Shown here one piece after another: positions 16,434-30,747 of a stretch of 64,000 nt of DNA. This DNA is from Campylorhamphus procurvoides. Lineage: Eukaryota > Chordata > Aves > Passeriformes > Dendrocolaptidae. Each line of letters starts with the position of its first letter. Within the stretch, counting starts at the first letter, position 1. The notes under the pieces are model-generated. The model ran no database searches. It was given only the letters and a program-made list of their open reading frames with translations, and was not told the DNA's origin. Position numbers and translations under genes: made by a program. The stretch spans positions 1,485 through 65,484 of the forward strand of contig WBMV01004777.1 in NCBI GenBank assembly GCA_013396655.1. Reading direction: 5' to 3'.

Positions 16434-19400
16434 TCACTCAGTCACGTCATCCTGAGATTCTTCCGTTTCCTGAAGAATACCATCATCCATGAGAGATCCT
16501 TCCATTTCCTGAAGAAGAGAAAAGGGAGAAATTAACGACCTCATGCCCGACTTCTTTTCCCCTTTTACTGCCCTCTTCTGCTAGTGGGGTCAGAAATGAC
16601 AGCAGGGTTGAATGCTGGCCATCAGAATCAAGTTGCAAAGCCCAGTCTCTTCTTCAGGTTCTTCTGCACTTGGAACTGATGTTCCTCACCCTTCCTAATA
16701 TAATCTGGGGAAGAGGTTCCATCAGCATCCTTTTTCTTTCTCATCACTTCCTTCTTCTCCCCATGTTGTTCTCACCTTTTCTTTTTCTTTTTCTTCCTGC
16801 CTTGTCTGACGGATTCTCATTGCCTCTGCCTGCTCATCTTCCTCAACTGCTTCCTTGTCGAGGCGTTGCAGGTGTGGCAGCAGGGCAAGGACCTCCAGTC
16901 GGTAATCAGGTTCATCAGTGCATGGATTGTCCAACAGCACCAGTGTCTGCAGCACAGGGAGAACCTGCAGTTTTTCCACCTCCTGAAAGCTACTGATCCC
17001 ATTGTTCCTGAAGAAAAGAAAGCACAGAGAGCAGGGGAAAGAAACCCATGCAAGTAGTGAGATCCCTTTGGAACAATAAGTGGACAAGACAGACAAAGCA
17101 AAACTTAGCAGCATGATGGACCATAGACCTTAGACCACAAATCTCTCATCTAAAATAAAGATCTGCCTCTAGCTCCCTGGACTGAGGGACAAACAGGACA
17201 TCTCATCTGGATTTCTCTGTGCTCAGACAGTCCATTGAATTATGTGAGATCACCATCACCCTTCATGGCAAATGCTGAGAACTAAAGGGCACTTGCAGAC
17301 AGGACATAGAGAACATGCTTCAAGGGGTCCAATGGAGTTGTGGCAAGGAATAATGGCAAGGAATAAAAAGCATGAGAGTGACTGGAGAAGCAGATATTTT
17401 CTGAGAAGCCCAGGAAGGGTCCTGACTGTTACACACCTAAAGAGCTGAGTACAGAATGCCAGTTAAGAATGTTAAATATCAACCCATCCCTACCAGGTCT
17501 TCAGCTTCCAAAGAAAACAGAAAATCCTAAACATCTAAATAGGAGTACAGTCTGATCAAGGGATCTCTGGTGCCAACACAAAGAAGAGAGGACCCACCGT
17601 AGATTGAGGTACTGCAGGCACTTCATGCTACTAGAGAATCCATTCAGGGTCTCAAACTTGTTGTCACGCAAGTGCAGAGTCTCCAGCTGCTCGAGCCCCT
17701 CAAGGCCTTCAAGGCTGCCAATGCCAGTCTCGGCCTGAGCATCAGAGAGTCAGGAAGAGACAAGGAAGAAGGGGACACACAGGAGAGGGAACAGCAGTTA
17801 TTTCTGGCCTTTAAAGCTCTTTCTACCTTCAGACTTCCCATGACTCATCTTGGCCAAGTGGTTTCTAAGTATTCAGATTCAAGGATCAAAAGTTTGCTGA
17901 AAAAGTATTTCCTGACCATTACTTGGTGTCTGAGACAAAACCACCCCAGGTGATTACTGCCAGCACAGCACTCCTTCCCATGGCAATGGTGAATCTGGGC
18001 CTCAGAAAGCAACAGGAGGGGAAAGCACAGATCTGAGTCTAAAATGAGTGTATTTAAAGAACAACCAGCCCCCCTCAGTCACATAGTCTACATAGTTCAG
18101 GCATCTTCCAGTTAGCTGCTTCTCTTGTAGGGTAAATCTACTATCAAGAGGTCTCTTCTACTCCTGTGGTAGCCAAAGCAGACCGCGTGTATGTTTCCGG
18201 GAGAGGTTGCAGGGGAGTAGGAGTTGTTGGTTTGTTTAATTTTAAGCTTTTTCAGCTATAATTTTTTTATCCATCATAGGTGCATCTTCTTGAAGCAAAT
18301 CTGACAATCTCACATGAGGAGTTTGAAATTCCCCATCACTGAATTTTATTCACTTTACTGTGATGTGAGTTAACAAAACAGAGAAATATGAAGATCGGAT
18401 TATCAGGAATAGTTTCACAGCAGGATTTCGGCTGGAAAAGACCACTAGAGGTCTCCTGCCCAACCGCGGGCTCCCCGCAGTGAGAGCACCAGCTCTCTGT
18501 TAGGCTGCACACCGCCTTGTGTGGCCAAGTTTGGAGCATCCCTGGTAACTACCACCTCCCCACCACGTTCTCCAGCTTGGAGTTCAGCAAGGCTTCACTT
18601 ATTAATGTGTCTTAGGGACACAGTCTCTAAATTTCTAAGGATGCAGACATCTGAACAGGAAACAGGGAGAGAGATGCTGTTGTGGTCTCTGTTCTTCATA
18701 GGTGCTCAGGCAATGATGTGGACAATACCTGAGACTAATAAAGGAGCACAGGCTGAACTGGTGGGATAGGAGAACACTTTAGCACTAGGTCACTTAGGAA
18801 AAGGACATTTTGTAAAAAAGGAGGATTTTAATGGAAATTGGACCAGCTGGACCAAGTAAAAAGAGCTAGACAAAGACAAAAAGAGGAAAGTTGGATATTT
18901 AGTGAAGGTCATTAGAGCATATTTAACAGTCAGGAAGGATTAGGACTTTGTACCTTAGAGGAAATTAGAAGTTGGTGTGGGTGGGGAGCTCACAGACCAC
19001 TGGTTTGTAAAAGGAATAGTAACCTCCCATCACTCTCACTTTTTTCATCACTTCAGTGTGAATAGCTTTAACAGCTCTGGCCCTGCGAGCACTAGCAGGA
19101 CAATGCAGAATGGACATTTTTCAAGGTTGTTTTATTCTTTTTTCCCCTAAATGAAATAATGTTCCGTATAACACACCATTATCTTACCTTAGAAACCAGT
19201 TCTTCACATAAACATGATGCCACTGTTTTGTATGAAAAACTACCATATGTTGCCCATGAATCCTTCTCCCCTTCTGGACACTTCACCTTCCTGTAGTTAA
19301 GCCTTTGTCACTGCTGCACCATGACCAGGACCTAACACAGCTCTGCTGTGATACAGCCAGCTTGTAGTCTTTCTCCTAGTATGTATAACTTTTTACATAC

Positions 19401-22400
19401 TAAATTTTATCTGCAGCTATGTCATACATTAACCAAGTGTGGTTCAATTCCTTTAAACTGAACCCTTTGACTTGAATTCTGTCCTTAAGGCATCAGCTGC
19501 ACCTGCCCAAGGCTGAAGTAACATCAAAATCTTTATACAGAAAGCAAAGCATTGCTGGAAGAGATTTTCCTGCAAAATTATTTAATGAGCATGTGGACTT
19601 GGGAGACAAATTCAAGCCCCAAAGATTTCTGAGAGTCAGTTGTTCTACTTTTAATAATCACCCCTTGCAATTTTAACACTTCATATGAGTAGCTCAGAAA
19701 CCCCTCATTCATGCCAGGACCTCCTTTAAATATAGATGCTGTGTTTGCTTCCCTTTGATAACTTGCTGCAGTGTCTGGGTATGCTTTGAAATGATGTATT
19801 TTATCTAGTAACTTATCCACTTCACCCATTATTTGAGCACCTCTAGTCCTAAAATTCCAGTTTTTCACCAGAAAATTGCAGGCATTCTCAGCAAGCAATC
19901 TCCTCAGTGTTTTCTGCCAGGGAGTCTTGATGAAAAGAAACCACACAGTTTTTCAAAGCCATTGCTTTTTAAGTAGTGACTCAGGTTATCTGTCTAGTCT
20001 TTGCAAGCTGTAGCACTGTGTGATGCATGGCTATACATACATAGATATGCCATACACATAAATATACACACAAGCCATGCATACTCTCTTCACTTGCATC
20101 TCTAGGAGTTTCCTGAAGCAATTGTTTATGATATTAGGAAATTGCTTCTCCTAGATAGTTTCACTGTGATGTTCAATCAGTTTTGGTTTTGGCAGCTGAA
20201 GGTCTGGATCATATAATTGTGCTCGTTTTAAACCAGGATTTGATTAGGCCCATCAGAGAGGAGGAAGAGGCATCTCCCAGTGTTACCCAGGGCAAACCTG
20301 TTGCTTTGCCCAGGGATCTCTGGTGGACCCAGAGCACAGAGAATATGACCTTGCATAATTCTGCCTGAAGGAAAAATTGCTCTCCTGCAGCAGACCATGA
20401 GGGAAGAACCCATCACACTGAACACTGCCAACCCTTCTGCCATTTGTGATTAGTGGCTACTCCCTTTGTATTATCTGCGCACACAGCATAGACAGAGCTA
20501 CTCCAAAGAAGTGATTTAGTCTCTTTAGCTCTCTGAAATCTGTTGCTCTCTCAGGCTGAAAAGAGTGAATTCCCTTCCTCCCACTGGCTGTTTCTGCAGC
20601 AGCTCTGCCCCACTCCCCAGGCTGGCTGATGCCTTACCAGATAGAGTTTCTTGAGCTTGGTAAGACTGAGCCCTGCTGTGCTCTTTAGTTTGTTTCCTCG
20701 CAGCTCCAGGACTTGCAGGTTGAACAACTGGTCCTGACTCAGGCCCAGCATTGTCTGGATTTTATTTTCTGAGTGCCAGAGGAAGAAGAAACAAAAAAAG
20801 AGTTAATCCCACCCAAAGACAGTGTCCCCACAGGAGCGAAGAGGGGTGGTCTGCATCACCTTTCAGGCTGAGGGTGGCCAAGCGGGGGTGACTAATGCCC
20901 TCCATATCCTTGATGCGGTTGCGATCAAAGCTGATAACCTGGAGGTAGGACAGCTCCTCCATGCAGGCACTGGTGAGCAGGTTCCCATCCATTCTCAGCC
21001 AAAGCAGCTCTGTTAGGCTGCTCAGTGGAGATAAATCTTGCAGCTTGTTCTCTGACAAATCCACATACCGCAGGTGAATGAAGCTTTTGAGAAGGCTGAT
21101 GTCTGTCAAGGCCCTGAGGGAGGGAGAATGTGAATGAAACATATCTCATATTTCCCCACCACCAGCTTTTGATTTGCTCCTTGCAACTACTGGAGGGAAG
21201 GCAACCTCCTCTCCCACTTCCCTGCTATCCTAGAAAGCCTGGATGGAGAGAAGGAAGAAAAAGGGAGGTGATAGGGATAGGCCAAACTGTCTGTAAACCA
21301 GAAAAAATGGTAAGGTTGGACCTGCTTTCCTGGCAGAGAGATTACTTATTCCCCTTGAAATGTATCTGTCATGAGAGGGCAGAACCAGAGCAGAAAGGAG
21401 GGTAAGTTGTGGGGAGGGGTCTGTTAGACAACAGTGTCAACACCGAGGACTGTGTGGAAGGACTTTCCTAGCGGGAAAAATTGTGGTTGAGATATATATG
21501 AGGCTGCTGAAAGAAACAGTCTTACTGCAGCCTCTTAGTTAGGTCCAGGGTAATGGTGATCCAGAGGCCATTGTGGCACTGTACTTCCAACAGGCAAGGC
21601 TAGCACTTAACAGGGCAGATGTTAATGGATTTTTCTCAAAGTGTCTGCAGGGAAGTCACCTAGTTTGTGTTCCTGCAGGAGACCACAGTGCAGAGCAATG
21701 GGCAGGCTCCCCTTAACCCCAGGGGACACTGATGTCCCCGTGGTGTGCCTGGCTGTGGTGAAGGCAGTGCCAGCTCAAGGCTGAGGATGGACAGGCTGTG
21801 CTGAGGCACAGGTGACCAGTCACCAGACTGGCCGGCCACCAGTTTGCGGACAAGGAGCCTCTGCTGGGGCAGGTGCTGCACACTCACTCACTTTCCTCTG
21901 GCCTCGAACTTCACATAGGTGTGGGCCAGCCCATTGCCCGTCTTACTGAGGAGAGACAGGCCCTCCTTCAGGACTTCCTCCGTCAGAGGACAGGGCTCCG
22001 GCACCTGGGAGAGAAGGAGAGAGCACACCACTGACGTGTGGAAAAGACCCCACAACTAGGTAGTTGTAGAGAGGTACATTTATTCAGCATGCTGGCTGCC
22101 TGGGGGATTAGTCCACCAAGGACATGCACCCGTGTCTGTGCTCACAGGCTTGTTTAAATACAGTTACAGCATGTACATTCATTATTTCTTTATACATACA
22201 CATTATTTTCCTAGAAAAGGCAGGCTTATTCTAATCAGTTCTGAGAAGTAATTTCCATTTTCTCTGCCGTGCACTCCTCCCATCTGAGTTTGCGGATTGG
22301 TTTCCCGTTTTCTTGGGCAGGGGTCTTTGGGGGTCTTGAGGATGAAGATTGTGGGTCTTCTTCACTGTGTCAACTTGGCTCAAAAAGTAACTTAAACCAG

Positions 22401-23345
22401 TTTTGTTGGCTACTTGAACTGGTCTAATTAGCAAACTTTTATAATTATATTATTCTTTTGACATATTTCCTGATTTATCTTAGTTATGTATTATGAGAAA
22501 TAAAAGAACATGGTTTTATTACAAGCAAATAGTTCATTAACTCAGGAATTATTTTCTTTAGGCGCACCATAGAAGTTGTAATGCACCAGGTCCTGTCTGG
22601 GGCTGGTGCCAGGGACAATTTGCGTTCGGGAATAGGGAATTATGAAAGTAGATAAAGATATGGCCGAAACGAGACTTTGCCACATGACAGACCCTTTGTG
22701 TGCAGAGGAAAGGGGTCGTTCTGACCAGAAAGCCCCATCTCCCTGCACAGGGGGGCACACCAAACCCAACCAGGAGAAGAGGCCCACTCTTCTCATTATG
22801 CTAACAAGGTGGGACTTTGGGGGACACATAAAAAGCATGATTTTTGGGGTGGGGGTGTGTTTTTTGGACCTCCGTGGCCGGGGCACCCAGCACATGCTGA
22901 AATAGAAACTTCCCTTTTTTTGGCTAAACTTCTTTATCTCACAGATATTTGTATCTTAACTAAATTGAATAAAAGAGATTTTTCCCACAATATGGTGTCC
23001 ATTCTGTTTTGGAAACCTCAAGGCCAGGTACTGAAAGCACTCCCTGCTTCTCATAACATATTCCCTGTTTTTGTACCCTTGTAGCCATCTATGGCCTCAA
23101 CTACGCAGTCTTTTCAGTGTTAGTTCCCTTAGTATTGGTAACTTACTTCTATTTAGTGTTAGCACCTTATCAATACCCCAGCGCTGGCCTGAGCACAGCC
23201 AGGCGGTGCTGAGCACCCTGCTCACCTCCTCCTCCTCCTTCTCCTCTTCCTCCCCCTCCTCCTTCTCTTCCTCCTCCTCCTCTTTTTCCTCCTTCTCCTC
23301 CTCCTCCTCCTCCTCCTCCTGAGGGCTGTGTTCATCCCCGTCCAT
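16434..23345 (-). CDS. LRRC23: Leucine-rich repeat-containing protein 23, complete CDS, 7 exons
   Basis: LRRC23 is a radial-spoke component of motile cilia and sperm flagella in vertebrates. Exons: 23226-23345 (ATG), 21892-22004, 20860-21113, 20638-20768, 17598-17734, 16776-17007, 16434-16508 (TGA). Phases join cleanly to 353 aa; human LRRC23 is close to this length. The N-terminus is an almost pure Glu/Lys tract (residues 10-40), followed by the conserved segment with PLTEE and GNGLAHTYVKFE. LRRs include LRYVDLSENKLQDLSPL, LQVLELRGNKLKSTAGL, LETLHLRDNKF and LQYLNLRNNGISSF, and an LRR cap follows with LVLLDNPCTDEPDYR. A charged C-terminal helix ends in an acidic tail. An upstream in-frame ATG at 23384 would add 13 residues; the internal start is chosen because it begins the acidic tract as in mammals. 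Confidence 0.94.
17735..20637 (-). other. LRRC23: LRRC23 intron 4
   Basis: About 2.9 kb of AT-richer intron. It contains a CR1-like fragment at 18412-18500. A 122-codon minus frame at 19578-19946 looks protein-like in composition, but I recognise no family and see no splice context. Otherwise nothing is seen. Confidence 0.5.
18412..18500 (-). mobile_element. Diverged CR1-like LINE fragment
   Basis: The stretch with GGAAAAGACCACTAGAGG followed by TCTCCTGCCCAACC and a GCAGTGAG segment resembles a reverse-oriented CR1 3' region (corresponding to the GTCCCTTCCAACCC area). It is strongly diverged and lacks the terminal octamer, so the call is tentative. Confidence 0.35.
22040..22260 (-). mobile_element. 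Possible solo-LTR remnant in LRRC23 intron 1
   Basis: On the minus strand the sequence CTGAATAAATGTACCTCTCT, followed by ACAACTACC, looks like the poly(A)/U5 end of an avian endogenous-retrovirus LTR. The upstream part is AT-rich without clear boundaries, and no coding remnant or target-site duplication was found. An old, degraded copy is the most that can be said. Confidence 0.3.
22555..23015 (+). mobile_element. Possible second LTR-like segment
   Basis: A plus-strand arrangement of a TATA-like ATAAAAAG (22828-22835) and an AATAAA (22968-22973) about 140 bases on, then a T-rich stretch with CACAATATGGTG, resembles a U3-R-U5 layout. It sits in the 1.2-kb LRRC23 intron 1, beside the other LTR-like segment. 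No viral open frame is present. Ends are uncertain. Confidence 0.3.
23226..23320. repeat. GAG/GAA trinucleotide-type repeat coding a poly-Glu tract
   Basis: On the minus strand this is an imperfect run of GAG/GAA codons interrupted by AAG and one Gly codon. It encodes about 30 acidic or Lys residues at the LRRC23 N-terminus. Such tracts expand and contract by slippage. Confidence 0.85.
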
Positions 23346-23399
23346 GCTGCCAGTGCAGGCCGCCCTTCCCACAGTGGGTGCCATGGGAACGGGCCTGGC

Positions 23400-24620
23400 A
23401 CGGCTTCATGGGCAGGCCGCGGGGCCTGCACCCCGCCCCAGACACAAGGGAAAAAGGGCACCCAAACAAAACTGTAGTAAAAGTGGATATATATATTCAC
23501 ATATATCACAATTATATACAGTCAAACACTGTGAATCTACAAAGCAAAGAACCACAAACAACTCCAAAAGGGAAAAAGAGGAGAAGGTAAAGAGAAATGG
23601 GACAAAAATGGGCAAAACCAAAAAGCAGGTACACACACTCGTAAACTCAGGGAAAAGCTCAATGAAGTGACTAACACAATAAATTCTCACCAAACTCCCC
23701 TCAAGAGGAGCAGGTCCTTCCCTCCATTTCTCAGACAAGCCTCAGCTTATATAGATAAGAACTAAACCAATACACTGAGACCTGATGTCCTCCAAACACC
23801 CAAAAGGAAGAGAGAGAGAGAGAGGGAGAGAGAGAGAGAGGAAACCTTCCTCCTTGTCTTTATATACCCCTGATTATGTGAAGGAATGGTGTGGAATACT
23901 TCCTTAGTTATAACCCTGTTACCAGGGAAGGGCTAGACCAAAAACAAGAAAGCTAAATCAGCGCAGGAGGGAAGGGACCGCCACTGGCCATCCTGTGTGC
24001 GCTCAGCTCAGAAGTGGAGCCAGCTTCAAAGTCAGGCTGGGCCCTGCAGGGTGATGGTCGCTCAGGTGGTGAATGTCCTGAGGAAAGACATTCCCTCTGG
24101 TATGTCTTTATGGACGTTTAATGGACGTGTTGAGCAGAATTAGGCATGGGGTCTTCACGAAACCTCCCTGGACATGACGGCGTGGATGCCTGGAAGGGGC
24201 TTTTGGGGTCCACTGCTCCAGGCTGTGGAGACTGGAAGGGCTGATGCTGCCAGTGCCCAGCTGATGCCAACAGTGCCTGAGAGAGCCACGTGTTTACCTG
24301 CCAGGAACGCTACTCGGAGCTGACGGTCACCAGTGATTTGCAGTCAATACAAAGTCCAAGGCTCTGCTTCCTTTCCCTCTGGTAGACTTTGCTCCTTCGT
24401 GCCCCCTGGGCAGCGTCAGTGTTAGATAAGCCTGTCCAAGTGGAGCTGGGTATCAGATGTGAGCATGCCAGCCATCACCTCTCCTTGCAAAGCACCCCTC
24501 TGTGCTAAGGGCTGCATGACAAGCTGCCATCTGTGTCCTCTGCCTTGTCCCACTGGACTTCCCTGGTGCCTACCCCTTTCTCCTGTGCTACACTTGCCCC
24601 ATCTGAATTCACCCCCTGCT
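23400..24620. other. LRRC23-TPI1 spacer, left part
   Basis: The LRRC23 promoter is expected at 23350-23460, where there is a small GC-rich patch. A GA microsatellite follows. No coding exon is recognised. In mammals SPSB2 lies in this spacer, but no SPRY or SOCS-box sequence was seen. Confidence 0.4.
23808..23841. repeat. GA microsatellite
   Basis: A (GA)n run with one GGGA interruption, in the spacer upstream of LRRC23. Confidence 0.9.
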
Positions 24621-24832
24621 TGTTATTGTAGAATGACAGAATGGTTTGTGTTGGAAGGAACCTTTAAGATACCTAGTTCCAACACCCCCTGCCATGGGCA
24701 GGGAACCTTCCACTAGACCAGGCTGCTGAGAACCCCATCCACCCTGGCCTTGAACACCTCCAGGGAGGGGGCACCCACAACTCCTCTGAGCAACCTGTTC
24801 AGTGCCTCACCACCATCACAGTAAAGAACTAA
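24621..24832 (-). mobile_element. CR1 LINE 3' fragment
   Basis: On the plus strand the fragment begins AATGACAGAATGGTTTGTGT and runs through TTGGAAGGAACC, TTCCAACACCCCCTGCCATG, TTGAACACCTCCAGGG and a CACAACTCCTCTGAGCAACC segment. This is the reverse complement of the 3' end of an avian CR1 element. It is the clearest bird-lineage LINE in this spacer. Confidence 0.9.
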
Positions 24833-25639
24833 CCTGTACATGAACCCTGCCTTTGCTTCCTGCTCTAAACATCCCCCAATTACAGAAGGAAAGCCAAACC
24901 TTTAAAAGAGAGAAATTTTACTTAGATTTTATGTATGAAAAGCAGGATCCCAAACCTAACTATACTGATCACTAAGGAGGTTTTGGGCTAGAAGCTGGTC
25001 TGCACACCTACAAAGGAGGACAGTGTGATCATGGCAGGACAGGTAGCCCAAGCACCACCTGCTGGGTTGCTCCCAGACCCACCCCAGGAGCCATGAGTCC
25101 ACCAAAGGCCCATCTTGAGGAGCACAGGGGCACAATGGCAGGTGGGAGCCCAAATTAAGGACTCAGAAAAAAGGACACACTGTCTGGCCCCCTCCCTGGG
25201 CTGTCCCAGGTAATCCTCACCCCCAGAGCACCTTTAGGATTGGGGGTATCACTGTGTTCAGGTGTGTAGGACACAGGACAGGATGCAGGGGAAGTATGTT
25301 TGAGGATTGCAGGGGCTCATTAGGGGGTGTTTAGGACAGGAACTAAAGGCAGGAAAGAGAGGGATCTAGGTGACTTGTGGGGAAACAAGTGTGGGATACA
25401 GAAATAAAAAGGGCCAGTCACATGTAAATGGTTTGTGATGGTTTGGCCATGCCCTGCCCCTGATCAGTGCAGCCTGTCCCATCTTCTCATTAAACTCCTT
25501 TCACAAGTTGCCCTGGGTGATAAACTTGTGACCAGAGCACCACAGGGAATTGGCTGTTGGGGGACCAGGAACACTGGAGAAGCAGGGATCAAGTGGCAAC
25601 TACTGGGCACTGCCTGAGCCCAGCTACTGGATGGAGACA

Positions 25640-25688
25640 CACTGTACATATACATGTATATACATATAAATACACATATATACATGAG
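25640..25688. repeat. Alternating purine-pyrimidine TA/CA tract
   Basis: A run of TACATATACATGTATATACA-type alternating sequence, about 45 bases long, in the TPI1-LRRC23 spacer. It is a degenerate microsatellite. Confidence 0.8.
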
Positions 25689-25833
25689 TGCACACAAGTG
25701 TACTTCTATCCTGTTCAGCTGGAGCAGGGGAGTGGAATGAGGCCGCTGGCTCTGTGAGTGCTGTGTGGCTGGATGTGTCATCTGTGTGGCAATCCATGGT
25801 TGTATGGTTTTGTGTAAGTGGTGTATATTCAGA

Positions 25834-25887
25834 ACCACAGAATATTCTGAGTTGGAAGGGACCCACAAGGACCCATCAAGTCCAGTG
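25834..25887 (-). mobile_element. Short CR1/SINE tail fragment
   Basis: CACAGAATATTCTGAGTTGG, then AAGGGACCCACAAGGACC, is the reverse complement of the same CR1-derived tail found on the SINE at 5941-6077. No tRNA-like head follows, so it is a 5'-truncated CR1 or SINE copy. Confidence 0.75.
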
Positions 25888-25889
25888 TG

Positions 25890-27500
25890 CATATGATACC
25901 TACTGGTAATACAAGCTCAGCCTGGCTATTGTTTGGGACTGAGGACACAGAGCCACCACAGCCTCTCTTGGGCTGTCACATCTGGCACAATGCATTTTTC
26001 TCCAACAGCAACCTGTTTAAGATCCAATCACTACAGTTTGCAGGGAGGATCTGGCAGTATTTCCACTCTACAGAGCTGCAATCCTGCCAGAAAGCAGACA
26101 AAACAGAAGAGAAACAAGATCTGGCACTCTTGCTGATACAGAAATGATTTTTCCTTGAGTTTATTCCTCATTAAATAAACGCTTTCACGCCTCTGTGTTC
26201 TCCTCAAAGCAGCCAAGATCAATGCTCAGCTCCCATCTGTTTTTTAGTATGTAGGTCACTCTCCTGGGCTCTTGTGCTGTGGGCAGGAGCAGGAGCTGAC
26301 AGTGGAGCTGCAGCCAGTGGCTGATCCCTGTGAATAAGTCTACCCACTCACAGCAGCAGCCTTAGGCTGTCCATGCTGCATCACCACTGCTCTGGCTATG
26401 CTGACCCCAATGCACTGTGGCACCAAACTGCAGCCATTACCCAGCAGCTTCTCAGAAACATGTGCTCTGGTTGTAGAAAGTACAGTTTTCAGAATTATTT
26501 TTTTGCCTTTGAATTCTTCTCCTCCTCCTCCTCATTTTACTCCACATGCACCTGGAGCTGGGAGCTGCCACCTCCCTCGTGCTGTCACAGGCTTTTCTTT
26601 CTCAGACCACCTGCTGTTCTTCCATGTCAAATGACCTTGTTCTCACCACGAAGAGCTCCCCAGCAGTGCTTATCCCACGGCCACCCACAGGTTTCAGCAC
26701 CATTTTAGCCTGTCCCCCTCCCACCAGAGGCTGTGGCAGCAGAGGGCTCTGCTCCCAGCTGGGAAGGAGATGCTTCTGAAGGGCTGAGGGCTCTTTCCTC
26801 ACCATCCACTCCAGCTGGGCAGCAGAAACCCCTTCAGAAGCAGCTGGGTAGAAGCCCCCCACCAAGCATGAGACTTTCTCCTCCTCAGTACTCAGCTCCT
26901 GCTTCTCATCCCTCAGGTGATGCTGGCAGCAGCAGCTGAACACTGCCCATAGGCTCCCAAGGATATGTCACCTCATAGCTAAGCTCCTCCTTGTGAGGCA
27001 CTTTTTTTTCTCGTCATCCTTAGTACTGCTGAAAAAATCAGCAGCTGGGAAGTAACATCCAGTCTTGTGTCCTCACCCACCAGCCCAGAGCTGAAAGCAG
27101 GCAGCAATCACAGCCTCAACACATGACCACCTGAAGTCCTTCCCTCCACACGGAGGGAGCTGCTGCATTCCTCATTTAAATTACCAGTCCTCACAGGCAA
27201 AGAACAGGGATAAGTTACTGAGCCTGCCTGGAAACAATGGCTCACTAGGGGGCCAGCCAGGTGCTCCAGCAACTACTGAACAGAGACACTGATGGCAAAG
27301 ATACAGTCAAATCACCATAGGCCCAAAGACGAGCTGTTACATGACAAGTTAGTTGCTGGCTGAACCTGTGCCATGCCTACTGGGCAATGATGAATCCTCA
27401 AAGAAAAGCCCACAAAAACCACATTACCCTATCTGCAGCCAACCACCTCTGTACACTGCTTGGCCCCAGTTGCTTCCGAAAAAGATCCAGGACACACCCT
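25890..27500. other. TPI1-LRRC23 spacer, right part
   Basis: No recognised gene. A minus frame at 26602-26943 contains a short segment (VSCLVGGFYP) like an immunoglobulin C1-domain strand, but the rest does not fit such a domain. It is treated as a curiosity, not a gene. Confidence 0.4.
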
Positions 27501-27518
27501 TGCTTTTTCAGTTTTCCC

Positions 27519-27524
27519 TTTATT
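27519..27524 (-). terminator. TPI1: TPI1 poly(A) signal (AATAAA)
   Basis: AATAAA on the minus strand, about 420 bases past the TPI1 stop codon. The implied cleavage is near 27500. Confidence 0.75.
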
Positions 27525-27944
27525 GTTCAGTACGGGACACAGGTGAGGTAAGACATCTCACAATGGTCAAAGCTGACAGGCTCCTTGCTGATGGAGCTAA
27601 TGGATGCAACAGATTGTGTGGTTCCTTCCCCCAGCACCAGTGGTCCCCTCTCACTGCAGTACTGCAGGAAAAGGGGGAGATACTGGCCAGGTGGACTGTT
27701 CTCTTAACAGGTCAACAGGCAACTGAGAATTCTGCCAATTCAGAGAGGAGGCTGTCAAGACTTTGCTGAGACAGGCTCCCACTAACAGGACTCCAACATG
27801 GTGGGGGTGGTTAGCAGAACAACTAGAACAACAACTGTGAAGGGGGAAAGCCTCAGAGGAGGCCTCCGTACTAAGACATGTGCAATGAAAGGTCCCTTCT
27901 TGTTTCCATTTCTTTACCACAAGGGACTGCTCCTCACAGGTGCT

Positions 27945-30431
<2,487 letters not shown>

Positions 30432-30747
30432 TCATCCCACCAAGCAGCGAAGCACTAGGGCTGTGTGTCACGGGAGTGGGGACAGTGAGGACATTTCCTG
30501 GAGAAACAGATATTCCCACCCCCCCCGGACCCCCTTCACTTATGTCCACAGGGGCTCCAGCCCCCAGTCGATTAGTCAGTGAACTCTTGTCTCCTCCCGT
30601 GTCTCCACAGAGAGGCCGTGAAAGGACAACTGGGGAAAGGGGAGCAGGGAAGACAAGGACCCTGCTCCCATCCTCACTGCCCCCACCCCTTCCCCGCCCC
30701 ATGCCTTCAGCCCACTCTCCCCCCACCACACACAGCAAGAGGATGTT

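Noticed and set aside
19578..19946. 122-codon minus frame in LRRC23 intron 4 with protein-like composition
   Set aside because: No recognised family, no splice-site context, and AT-rich intronic surroundings; a domain search would be needed to revive it.
23226..23384. LRRC23 start at the upstream ATG (23384)
   Set aside because: In frame, but the 13 extra residues do not resemble the mammalian N-terminus, whereas the second ATG begins the acidic tract directly. The upstream start cannot be excluded.
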